Shown: positions 56,829 to 64,000 of the stretch, piece after piece
Position numbering within the stretch: position 1 is the first letter of the stretch
Layout: every line of letters starts with the position of its first letter
Assembly: GCA_020637775.1 (NCBI GenBank)
Contig: JACKJV010000011.1
Coordinates: 49,550-113,549 of the forward strand
Origin: Brucellaceae bacterium
GTDB taxonomy: Bacteria > Pseudomonadota > Alphaproteobacteria > Rhizobiales > Rhizobiaceae
DNA length: 64,000 nt
Direction: 5' to 3'
The notes under the pieces: generated by a model
What the model saw: only the letters and a program-made list of their open reading frames with translations
Told to the model about the DNA's origin: nothing
The model's database searches: none
Made by a program: the position numbers and the translations under genes

Positions 56829-58024
56829 CTCGCTGACGTCTCCGCTTCGATCTGATGTTGCAGGCGCACCGGCTGGCCCGATCGCGCCGAGGCCAGAATG
56901 GCATGGCAGACCTCAAGGCTTGCCAGTCCCCATGCGCCGGTTTGTGCTGGCAGGGCATTGCCGCGCACGGCGTCCACCATGGCATCCACGACCTCGCGGC
57001 GGGGATGGGTGAGCGGCGGCGCGGCCACGAATTCGCGCTGCATGTCGCCGTTCACTTCAATGCCATCAGGCGTCAGGCGCAGGTCGGCGCGGTCGCAGGA
57101 GACGATGACGGGGCCGAAATGCTCGTGGTGCGCGGCCTGTGCCGGCATGTCGCCCGAGCCATAGGTGCGGGTGGATTTCAGCCGGGCTTCCTCGTCCGGG
57201 GACGTGATGCCGGCCAGTTTCCGCCGCGCTGCGCCATAGGTGGCCGGATCCTTTGCGTTGCCGAGTTCGCCGGTCCAGCCCATCCATTCATCGCTGTCGA
57301 AATGGGCATAGCCCGAATAGGTCAGCGATGCGAACGCGCCACCCGCAAAGCTGAGCAGCGCGCTGTAGGCGCCTTCCGTGGGGCGTTGCGCGTCCCACTT
57401 GCCGGTATGGGCATACACGGTCTCGCCGCGGCCGCCGGCCAGAAGACGGACGATGTCGATCTGGTGAATGGCCTGGGAGAACAGAACGCCGCCGCCCCTG
57501 GCGGTATCCAGTTCCTCCGGGCGGCGCGGGCGGTAAAGAAAATCGGTGTAGTTCAGAGCATGGATCATGCGGACGTCCCCGAATTCGCCGCTTTCGATCA
57601 GCCGCCGGGCCGTTACGACCGGCGCATCGAAACTGTGACTCGGACCGACGATCAGGTGCACGCCGGCATCCCGGCAGGCCTTCACCATGGCGTGGGCATC
57701 GTCCATCGCGATTGCCATGGGCTTGTCGACAATGACATGCTTGCCGGCGCGTGCGGCCGCGACCACATGGGCACAATGCATCTCATGGGGGGTGGCGACA
57801 TAGACGATTTCGACCGACGGATCGGCACAGAGCGCGTCGACATCCACATAGGTCCGGCCGCCGAATTCGGCCTCGAAGGCGGCGCGGGATTCAGCGCGCG
57901 GCGCGCAGGCGGCCGCAAGACGCACGCGCGGATCGTTGCGGAATGCGGGCAGCATCAGGACGAAGCCACGCCCCAGCCCGATGACGCCGACGCCGACGGA
58001 TCGTGCTTCAGAGGTCGAGGACAA
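56825..58024 (-). CDS. pht4: Gfo/Idh/MocA oxidoreductase, probable dihydrodiol (4,5-dihydroxyphthalate) dehydrogenase
   Basis: A 399-residue NAD(P)-dependent dehydrogenase. The Rossmann fold starts VGVGVIGLGRGFVLMLPAF (GxGxxG variant), and VIVDKPMAI is the EKP-like motif carrying the catalytic Lys. The C-terminal sheet domain includes GGGVLFSQAIHQIDIVRLL with the catalytic Asp/His. Pht4 of Pseudomonas is of this family and re-aromatises the cis-dihydrodiol. It overlaps both neighbours (4 and 17 bases). Confidence 0.82.
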   Translation of the reverse strand: MSSTSEARSVGVGVIGLGRGFVLMLPAFRNDPRVRLAAACAPRAESRAAFEAEFGGRTYVDVDALCADPSVEIVYVATPHEMHCAHVVAAARAGKHVIVDKPMAIAMDDAHAMVKACRDAGVHLIVGPSHSFDAPVVTARRLIESGEFGDVRMIHALNYTDFLYRPRRPEELDTARGGGVLFSQAIHQIDIVRLLAGGRGETVYAHTGKWDAQRPTEGAYSALLSFAGGAFASLTYSGYAHFDSDEWMGWTGELGNAKDPATYGAARRKLAGITSPDEEARLKSTRTYGSGDMPAQAAHHEHFGPVIVSCDRADLRLTPDGIEVNGDMQREFVAAPPLTHPRREVVDAMVDAVRGNALPAQTGAWGLASLEVCHAILASARSGQPVRLQHQIEAETSAR

Positions 58025-58958
58025 GCTTTCCGCCCTTCGAGCGCGAGACGCAGATCATGATCGTGTCGTCCTTCTCTTCCTCCATAAGCACCATGTCGCG
58101 GTGATCGGCGTCGCCGGCAATCATCCGCGTCTTGCAGGTGCCGCAGGTGCCGCTTTCGCAGGAACTGACGGTGGGAAAACCCGCATCGCGCAGGGCTTCG
58201 AGGATCGAGCGGTCGGCAGGCACGGTGATCGTTTGTCCGGTTTTTGCCAGTTCCACCTCGAAGGCCGTATCATCGGCGCGCACCACCTCGACAGGCTTGA
58301 AATCCTCGAAATTGACCCGGCCTTCCGGCCAATGGCCGGAGACCGCCTTGATCTCCTCCATCAACGGTTTCGGTCCGCAGCAATAGACATGCATGGCCTG
58401 GGGTTCGGCGAAATGATCCCAGAAATCATAGAGCCGGGCCGGGTCGCCATCATCGTGATGGACAAGCAGCCTGCTGCCGAAAGCATCCCGCATCTCGTCG
58501 AGATAGGCCGTCTCTCCAGCCGAACGCGTGCAATAGATGATGTTGAAAGGCTTGCCGTTTTCGGAAAGCCTGCGTGCCATGGCATAGATCGGCGTCACGC
58601 CGATACCGCCAGCGATCAGCAGGTATTTCGGGGCATCCTTGAGCGCGAATTCGTTCTCCGGCGGCTCAACGGCGAGGACCGTGCCTTCGACGGCCTCATC
58701 GTGCATGGATTGCGATCCGCCACGCGATTCCGGCTCGCGCTTGACCGCGATGACATAGGAGTGCGGCTCGTCATCCGGGTGGACCAGCGAATAGCGGCGC
58801 ATGGCGCCAGAAGGCGTTTCCACCGTCACATGGGCACCGGGCTCACAGGCGGGCAACGCGCCGCCATCGACCGGAACAAGGGTGAATTCCATGATGGAGG
58901 GGGTGAGCATGCGGCGGCTTTCCACCGTCATGCGGATGGCTTGGGCATTTTCGCTCAT
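58008..58958 (-). CDS. pht2: Phthalate dioxygenase reductase-type FMN/[2Fe-2S] reductase
   Basis: A 316-residue electron-transfer protein. Flavin-binding RYSLVH and NAD-binding IAGGIGVTPIYAMARRL are followed by a C-terminal plant-type ferredoxin with cysteines in SSCESGTCGTCKTRM and the fourth in IMICVS. This FNR-then-ferredoxin order is that of phthalate dioxygenase reductase and VanB. The start at 58958 is preferred to a GTG 21 bases earlier, which overlaps the ribosome site. It feeds electrons to the divergent Rieske oxygenase. Confidence 0.9.
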   Translation of the reverse strand: MSENAQAIRMTVESRRMLTPSIMEFTLVPVDGGALPACEPGAHVTVETPSGAMRRYSLVHPDDEPHSYVIAVKREPESRGGSQSMHDEAVEGTVLAVEPPENEFALKDAPKYLLIAGGIGVTPIYAMARRLSENGKPFNIIYCTRSAGETAYLDEMRDAFGSRLLVHHDDGDPARLYDFWDHFAEPQAMHVYCCGPKPLMEEIKAVSGHWPEGRVNFEDFKPVEVVRADDTAFEVELAKTGQTITVPADRSILEALRDAGFPTVSSCESGTCGTCKTRMIAGDADHRDMVLMEEEKDDTIMICVSRSKGGKLVLDL

Positions 58959-58986
58959 TGGTCTTTCAAGTCCTCCCACGAGCTAC

Positions 58987-58998
58987 TTAGAAAGCTAA
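58987..58998. promoter_or_regulatory. TTAG-N4-CTAA motif near the reductase start
   Basis: TTAGAAAGCTAA, 28 bases upstream of the reductase start on the left side of the divergent promoter. It lies 61 bases from the second copy at 59048, about six helical turns, so both would face the same side of the DNA. Confidence 0.65.
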
Positions 58999-59047
58999 CT
59001 ATTGGCTGTCAATGGCTGGACGGAGCGGGGTTGGCGTTGTAAATTCC

Positions 59048-59059
59048 TTAGAAAGCTAA
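59048..59059. promoter_or_regulatory. TTAG-N4-CTAA motif before the Rieske oxygenase gene
   Basis: A second exact TTAGAAAGCTAA, 24 bases upstream of the oxygenase start, close to where transcription would begin. Confidence 0.65.
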
Positions 59060-59083
59060 CCACAATGCATGCAGGGAGGAACC

Positions 59084-60364
59084 ATGCTGACGCCGGAAGA
59101 AAACGACATCCTGACACGCACCGGCCCGGCGACGCCGATGGGCAAGCTGATGCGCCAGCACTGGACGCCGGTCTGCCTCATCGAGGAGGTGGCGGAGCGC
59201 GACGGAACGCCGTTGCTCGTCGAGGTGCTGGGCGAACGTTATGTGGCGTTTCGCGACAGCAATGGCGAGCTTGGCCTGCTGGATGAATTGTGCCCGCACC
59301 GCCGTGCCTCGCTGGTTCTGGGCCGCAACGAGGAATGCGGATTGCGCTGCCTCTACCACGGCTGGAAGTTCGATGTGAAAGGCAATGTCCTGGCCATGTC
59401 GTCCGAGCCGGAAGGCAGCCCGCTGATGGACAAGGTCAAGCACCGCGCCTATCCGGTGAAGGAATGGGGCGGGTTCGTCTGGGCGTGGCTGGGCAATCCG
59501 GAGGCCGTGCCGGAATTCGATCCGCCGGCCTTCGCGCCAACGGAAGACACGCCGGTCTCGATCCTCAAGATCCGCATCCCCTGCAACTGGGCGCAGATCC
59601 ACGAGGGCCAGATCGATAGCGCGCATTCCTCCAGCCTTCACTCCTCCGACATGGTCCCGGCACGGGTGGAGCGGGCGTCGGCGGATGACAAGTCATGGTA
59701 CCGCCCGTCGACCGACAAGTCGCCGCGCATGCAGACGCAGACGACAAGCTACGGCTTTCACTACGCCGCCATCCGCAAGCCGATCAAGAACGCTGCCACG
59801 CACAATTATCTGCGGATCACCGAGTTCGTCGCGCCCTATTATTCGCTGATCCCGCCGAACAACATGTACAACGTGGCCTCGGTGATCGTGCCCATCGACG
59901 ACGTGACGACCGCCTTCCACTTCATCGCCTGGGGAACGGACGAGGTGCCCTCGACGGAGGAGTGGCGCAAGTTCGCCCATGCGCGCAAGGGCATCGACCT
60001 GAACGATCGCTGGGAGCCGGTTCGCACGAAGGAAAACAATTTCCTGCAGGACCGGCAGGCCATGAAGCTGGGCAATTTCACCGGTATCAAGGGCATTCCC
60101 AACCAGGATATCGCCATGTGGGTGACGCAGGGGCCGATCGCCGACAGGTCTGTCGACATTCTCGGCGCGTCCGACCTTGCCATTGTCGAGTTCCGCCGCC
60201 TGATGGTGGATGCGGCCCGCAAGGTGGCCGAGGGGGGAACCGCCATCGGCACGGAGGAGCCGCGCGTGCGCCAGGCCACCATCGCCTCACGCGAAGGCGT
60301 CTATCCCAAGGAGGTCGACTGGCGGACACTGGGAGAGGCCGGGGACACGCTGGCCGCCGAGTAG
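59084..60364 (+). CDS. pht3: Rieske-type aromatic ring-hydroxylating oxygenase (phthalate 4,5-dioxygenase-like)
   Basis: A 426-residue oxygenase. The Rieske [2Fe-2S] site is CPHRRASLVLG with CLYHGWKFD further on (Cys-x-His ... Cys-x2-His). The catalytic domain has the mononuclear iron ligands around EGQIDSAHSSSLHSSD. MLTPEENDILTRTGPATPMGKLMRQHWTPVCL is the family N-terminus of phthalate and related dioxygenases that lack a beta subunit. GGGAGG precedes the ATG at 59084. Isophthalate- or phenoxybenzoate-type substrates cannot be excluded. Confidence 0.88.
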   Translation: MLTPEENDILTRTGPATPMGKLMRQHWTPVCLIEEVAERDGTPLLVEVLGERYVAFRDSNGELGLLDELCPHRRASLVLGRNEECGLRCLYHGWKFDVKGNVLAMSSEPEGSPLMDKVKHRAYPVKEWGGFVWAWLGNPEAVPEFDPPAFAPTEDTPVSILKIRIPCNWAQIHEGQIDSAHSSSLHSSDMVPARVERASADDKSWYRPSTDKSPRMQTQTTSYGFHYAAIRKPIKNAATHNYLRITEFVAPYYSLIPPNNMYNVASVIVPIDDVTTAFHFIAWGTDEVPSTEEWRKFAHARKGIDLNDRWEPVRTKENNFLQDRQAMKLGNFTGIKGIPNQDIAMWVTQGPIADRSVDILGASDLAIVEFRRLMVDAARKVAEGGTAIGTEEPRVRQATIASREGVYPKEVDWRTLGEAGDTLAAE

Positions 60365-60412
60365 ACAGAACCGTTCGCCGGTCCTGCCGGGGCAAACGGG
60401 ACAGGCAGGGCA

Positions 60413-60444
60413 GACCGGGTCCGCCGGGCGGGCCCGGTCGTTTT
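60413..60444 (+). terminator. Terminator after the Rieske oxygenase gene
   Basis: GACCGGG (60413-60419) pairs with CCCGGTC (60433-60439), followed by GTTTT. It separates the oxygenase from the convergent CoA-transferase gene. Confidence 0.65.
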
Positions 60445-60451
60445 CCACGGG

Positions 60452-61546
60452 TCAGTCCGCGAGCGGGTTGAGGGCCGGAACCGCTCCGTAGCCGCGCTCC
60501 TCTCCGGCAAAGGAAGCGCCGGGCGCCGGGAAGCTGACAGGGCCGTTGGGGCTGTCCACCGTGATCCGGCGCAGATGGGGGTGGGCCGACAGGCCACCCA
60601 TGTCATTGACCGAAGCGAGGGCGATATTCGCCTTCGTCAGCCGGTCGATGGCGTCGGCGGCATCGTAGCGGGCAAAGGCCGCGGCCACGATGCCATCGGT
60701 CTGCGGCCGGTTGTTCACGCGGGCGACATTGGTGGCGAAACGCGGGTCCGTGACCAGGCTTTCGTCGCCGATAAAATCGCGGCACAGCACCACCCATTCG
60801 CGGTCGCTCTGGATGGAGATGAGGATCGGTGCGCCGGATTTCGGCTGGAAGACGCCATAGGGCGAGATGGAGGGATGGGCGAGACCGATGCGCTGCGGCG
60901 GCTTGCCGCCCTCATGGTTGAGCAGGGGCACGGTCAGCCAATCGGCCATGACGTCGAACATGGAAACATTGATCTCGGAACCTTCGCCGGTGATGGAGCG
61001 GCGGATCAACGCTTCGAGAATGGCCGCATGGGCGGTGGCGCCGGTGGCGATATCGACGACGGAAACGCCGACGCGGGCGGGTTCGGAGGGGCCGCCGGTA
61101 ATCGAGCAAAGCCCCGATTCGGCCTGAATGAGCAGGTCATAGGCCTTGCGGTTGGCCATCGGACCGTCCTCGCCATAGCCGCTGATGGAGCAGGTGACGA
61201 GGCGCGGATAGTCCTTGCGCAGGCGTGCCAGGTCAAAACCCAGCTTTGCCAGTGCGCCGGGCTTGAGGTTCTGGATCAGCACATCGGCCCTGGCGATGAG
61301 CGCTTCGAGATCACGCTTGCCCTTTTCCGCCGTCAGGTCCAGCGTCACGCTTTCCTTGCCCCGGTTGAGCCAGACGAAATAGCTCGACTGGCCCTTCGCC
61401 ACGTCATCGTAACCGCGGGCGAAATCGCCTTCCGGCCGCTCGATCTTGATCACATGGGCGCCGGCATCCGCCAGCCGGGATGAGGCGAAGGGGGCCGCCA
61501 CCGCCTGTTCGATGGCGAGAACTTCCAGGCCTTCCAGCGGCAGCAT
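60452..61546 (-). CDS. CaiB/BaiF family III CoA-transferase
   Basis: A 364-residue class III CoA-transferase. MLPLEGLEVLAIEQAVAAPFASSRLADAGAHVIKIERPEGDFARGYD is the family start, and the catalytic Asp is in the AYDLLIQAESGLCSITG segment. The ATG overlaps the stop of the acyl-CoA dehydrogenase gene by one base, so the two are coupled. It would move CoA from a donor such as succinyl-CoA to a carboxylic acid, which the dehydrogenase then oxidises. Substrate unknown. Confidence 0.87.
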   Translation of the reverse strand: MLPLEGLEVLAIEQAVAAPFASSRLADAGAHVIKIERPEGDFARGYDDVAKGQSSYFVWLNRGKESVTLDLTAEKGKRDLEALIARADVLIQNLKPGALAKLGFDLARLRKDYPRLVTCSISGYGEDGPMANRKAYDLLIQAESGLCSITGGPSEPARVGVSVVDIATGATAHAAILEALIRRSITGEGSEINVSMFDVMADWLTVPLLNHEGGKPPQRIGLAHPSISPYGVFQPKSGAPILISIQSDREWVVLCRDFIGDESLVTDPRFATNVARVNNRPQTDGIVAAAFARYDAADAIDRLTKANIALASVNDMGGLSAHPHLRRITVDSPNGPVSFPAPGASFAGEERGYGAVPALNPLAD

Positions 61547-62706
61547 CAGAACGACCTCGGCATTCCGAGAACGTGCTCGGCGACGTAGGACAGGATCAGG
61601 TTGGTGGAGATGGGCGCCACCTGGTAGAGCCGGGTTTCGCGGAACTTGCGCTCGACATCGTATTCGGTGGCGAAGCCGAAGCCGCCGTGGAACTGGAGAC
61701 AGGCATTGGCCGCCTCCCAGCTTGCCTTGGCAGCCAGGTATTTTGCCATGTTGGCCTCCGCGCCACAGGGTTTGCCGGCATCGTAGAGCGCACAGGCCTT
61801 CCAGCGCATCAGGTTGGCCGCCTCGACCTCGATGAAGGCCTCGGCGATGGGAAACTGGACGCCCTGGTTGCGGCCGATGGGACGCCCGAAAACCTCGCGC
61901 TCGCAGACATAGGCCGTCACCTTGTCGGTGAACCAGTAGCCGTCGCCGATGCATTCGGCGGCGATCAGCACGCGCTCGGCATTCAGCCCGGTCAGGATGT
62001 ACCTGAAGCCCCTGCCTTCCTCGCCGATCAGGTTCTCTTCCGGGATTTCCAGATTGTCGAAGAAAAGCTCGTTGGTCTCGTGGTTGACCATGTTGGCGAT
62101 GGGCTTGACCTCCATGCCGTTCTTCATGGCTTCCTTGATGTCGACCAGGAAAATGGACAGGCCATCGGATTTCTTTGCCACCTCGGAAAGCGGCGTCGTG
62201 CGGGCCAGAAGGATCATGTAGTCGGAATGCTGCACCCGGCTGATCCAGACCTTCTGGCCGTTGACGACATAGCGGTCGCCCTTCTTCACGGCGGTGGTCT
62301 TGAGCCGGGTCGTGTCGGTGCCGGTCGTCGGCTCGGTGACGCCCATCGATTGCAGGCGCAGTTCACCGGTGGCCAGCTTCGGCAGGATGCGGCTTCGCTG
62401 TTCCTCCGAGCCGTGACGCACCAGCGTGTTCATGTTGTACATCTGGCCATGGCAGGCGCCGGAATTGCCGCCGGCGCGGTTGATTTCCTCCATGATGACG
62501 GACGCTTCCGCCAGGCCGAGGCCGGAGCCGCCATAGGCTTCCGGGATCAGCGCCGCCATCCAGCCTTCGCGGGTAAGGGCATCGACAAAGGCCTCCGGAT
62601 AGCCACGTTCCTCGTCGACCTTGCGGTGGTATTCCGGCGGAAAATGCGCGCAGACCGCGCGCACGCCTTCGCGGATGTCACTGTAGTCGTCGTCAAGAAA
62701 GTTCAT
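61546..62706 (-). CDS. Acyl-CoA dehydrogenase
   Basis: A 386-residue flavoprotein of the ACAD family: LIPEAYGGSGLGLAEASVIMEEI, the flavin-binding QSMGVTEPTTGTDTTRLKTTAVKKGDRYVVNGQKVWIS, and C-terminal FGRPIGRNQGVQFPIAEAF and LQFHGGFGFATEYDVERKFRETRLYQV. The catalytic base region reads FGFATEYDVER. It starts at 62706; a longer in-frame start has no family sequence. It pairs with the downstream CoA-transferase. Confidence 0.9.
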   Translation of the reverse strand: MNFLDDDYSDIREGVRAVCAHFPPEYHRKVDEERGYPEAFVDALTREGWMAALIPEAYGGSGLGLAEASVIMEEINRAGGNSGACHGQMYNMNTLVRHGSEEQRSRILPKLATGELRLQSMGVTEPTTGTDTTRLKTTAVKKGDRYVVNGQKVWISRVQHSDYMILLARTTPLSEVAKKSDGLSIFLVDIKEAMKNGMEVKPIANMVNHETNELFFDNLEIPEENLIGEEGRGFRYILTGLNAERVLIAAECIGDGYWFTDKVTAYVCEREVFGRPIGRNQGVQFPIAEAFIEVEAANLMRWKACALYDAGKPCGAEANMAKYLAAKASWEAANACLQFHGGFGFATEYDVERKFRETRLYQVAPISTNLILSYVAEHVLGMPRSF

Positions 62707-62821
62707 GGTCTGGCACTCCGGATTTTCCTCCGGCCTGCCTAGCGCGATCGCCATGGATCTTGCAATCGCATGTTCTGCCTGTCCGCCGTGCCGGCGCCGG
62801 TTGACGGCGGCTGGCGGCGGA

Positions 62822-63541
62822 TCACTTCGCCGCCACCTCCTGCACGGGGGACGGTCCGGCGAGATAATCGCGCAGCGCGGCTTCCTCGTCAGATCCCGGC
62901 TTGAGGCCAGGCAGCCTGTCGCCCTGAAGCGGGTCGGGCGCGATCCAGCCGGGCTCGACGCCGGTCATGTCCGGCAATTCGTGAGCGATGCCCTTGTGGC
63001 AGTCGATGCAGGTGGCCTGGCCCGACAGGAGATAGTCGGTGTGGATTTCGGCTGCGCGCGGTGCCTGGCGGGACAGGTCCATGGCGGCTTCCGAATGGCA
63101 GTTGCGGCATTCCAGGCTGTCATTGGCCTTCAGTCGCGCCCATTCGTGCTTGGCCAGTTCCAGCCGCTTGTCGAGAAATTTCTGCCGTGTGCTGATAGTG
63201 CCGAAAATCTTGCCCCAGACCTCCTTGGAGGCCTGCATCTTGCGTGCGATCTTGTCGGTCCATTCATGCGGCACATGGCAATCCGGGCAGGAGGCCCGCA
63301 CCCCGGACCTGTTGGAGAAATGCACCGTGCGCGTCATTTCCTGGAAGACATTGTTTTCCATCTCGTGGCAGGAAATGCAGAAGGCTTCCGTATTGGTCAC
63401 TTCCAGCGCGGTGTTGAACGCGCCCCAGAAGATGACGCCGCCCAGAAAACCGCCCAATGTCAGGAAGCCGATGCCAAGCGTTCCGGCCGGCGTGGCGAGA
63501 ATGGTCCAGATGCGTCGGAAAAAGCGGCGGAGCCAGGCCAT
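62822..63541 (-). CDS. napC: NapC/NirT-type membrane tetraheme cytochrome c
   Basis: A 239-residue cytochrome with one N-terminal membrane anchor ([25 protein letters not shown]) and four CxxCH haem sites: CISCH, CPDCH, CRNCH and CIDCH. It passes quinol electrons to the periplasmic nitrate reductase NapAB. The start abuts the napB stop directly, and a Lys/Pro-rich tail ends the protein. Confidence 0.93.
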   Translation of the reverse strand: MAWLRRFFRRIWTILATPAGTLGIGFLTLGGFLGGVIFWGAFNTALEVTNTEAFCISCHEMENNVFQEMTRTVHFSNRSGVRASCPDCHVPHEWTDKIARKMQASKEVWGKIFGTISTRQKFLDKRLELAKHEWARLKANDSLECRNCHSEAAMDLSRQAPRAAEIHTDYLLSGQATCIDCHKGIAHELPDMTGVEPGWIAPDPLQGDRLPGLKPGSDEEAALRDYLAGPSPVQEVAAK

Positions 63542-64000
63542 CTATTCGCTCCCTCCAGCCATGCCCGTGCCGAGCTCGCTCATGTCGGTGAAGGTGTTCT
63601 CGACCAGCGGCGCCGTATCCGCCTGGGACACATGGCAGGCAGTGCAGAAATAGCGCCGTGGCGAGACATCCGCCAGCATCTGGCCTTCACGCGTCATGTA
63701 ATGGGTGATCGAGATCATCGGTGCGCCCGAGCCTTCCGTTGCCTCACGGCGGTGGCAGGACAGGCAGCGGTTGGCATTGACGCTGAGCTGGTAGCCCTCG
63801 ATCGAATGGGGAATGACCGGCGGCTGTTCCGGATATTGACGCATCATCCGCACATCGTCGGTGATGCGCCGCGGTATCGGTTCGGCCTCGACGGGCTCCA
63901 TGGGCTGCGGCGGACCGGTCAGTTCCGGAGCCGCTCTCTGCACGGCTTCCCGGGCGACGACGCCACCGGCCGCGACCGTCGCGGCCAGCGCGGCGGCGAT
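63542..64000 (-). CDS. napB: Periplasmic nitrate reductase diheme subunit NapB, 5' end outside window
   Basis: The last 152 residues of NapB; the gene starts beyond the right edge. Reading from the edge, a hydrophobic signal-type segment (AAALAATVAAGGVVA) is followed by the mature part with two haem sites, CLSCH and CTACH, and the QYPEQPPVIPHSIEGYQLSVNANRCLSCH segment typical of NapB. napA should lie upstream. Confidence 0.92.
   Translation of the reverse strand: MAAALAATVAAGGVVAREAVQRAAPELTGPPQPMEPVEAEPIPRRITDDVRMMRQYPEQPPVIPHSIEGYQLSVNANRCLSCHRREATEGSGAPMISITHYMTREGQMLADVSPRRYFCTACHVSQADTAPLVENTFTDMSELGTGMAGGSE

Noticed and set aside
62761-62771. TGCAATCGCAT near the acyl-CoA dehydrogenase, matching 11 bases of the repeat at 5345
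   Set aside because: The flanks do not match and there is no palindrome; with no functional link it is probably chance.

Overview
The window is high-GC, tightly packed alphaproteobacterial DNA. It is most likely from Hyphomicrobiales (Rhizobiales): it has long PstC and PstA, a Fur-family protein of the Mur type beside sitABCD, a cobalamin-riboswitch btuB operon, and an intergenic repeat of a kind I associate with rhizobia and Brucella. Operons commonly join genes by 1-11 base overlaps. I found no rRNA, tRNA, CRISPR array, insertion sequence or phage gene. Assignments rest on reading motifs and translated sequence by eye; no database search was possible.

Region 1 (1-16393) looks like a nitrogen-scavenging locus for purine and ureide compounds. 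It opens with part of an NMT1/THI5-type ABC importer, then a nucleobase deaminase, an NAD(P)H quinone reductase-like flavoprotein, an 8-oxoguanine deaminase-like amidohydrolase and a 2-oxoglutarate/Fe(II) oxygenase. A BMP-type ABC importer follows, with its genes interleaved with a formamidase, a biuret hydrolase, a second related cysteine hydrolase (possible triuret hydrolase), a 5-formyl-THF cyclo-ligase-like protein, an AtzH-like protein and a GntR regulator. Allophanate hydrolase (atzF) is encoded on the opposite strand. Three sigma-54-type promoters, two of them identical over 16 bases, point to nitrogen control.

Region 2 (16663-27902) holds an alpha/beta hydrolase, a large multi-PAS hybrid histidine kinase and the phosphate-starvation operon pstSCAB-phoU-phoB behind a Pho box. 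Region 3 (27936-35231, minus strand) is one cobalamin operon: riboswitch, btuB, btuF, btuC, btuD, and a dedicated exbB-exbD-exbD-tonB energising system. Region 4 (35392-44073) has an AbrB-type membrane protein, a glycine-zipper lipoprotein, a second BMP importer with a CodA-like deaminase whose active site suggests 5-methylcytosine, and RibBA with a degenerate GTP cyclohydrolase half.

Region 5 (44099-49660) is sitABCD divergent from a Fur/Mur regulator with paired operator-like palindromes, thioredoxin 2, and a zinc/cation efflux CDF protein behind a MerR-type promoter. Region 6 (49886-60364) is a phthalate-type aromatic catabolic cluster: Rieske oxygenase, reductase, dihydrodiol dehydrogenase, decarboxylase, a TAXI-TRAP importer, an EamA exporter, a class II aldolase-fold enzyme and a MarR regulator. 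The motif TTAG-N4-CTAA sits in front of its promoters. The window ends with a CoA-transferase/acyl-CoA dehydrogenase pair and the napB-napC end of a periplasmic nitrate reductase operon.
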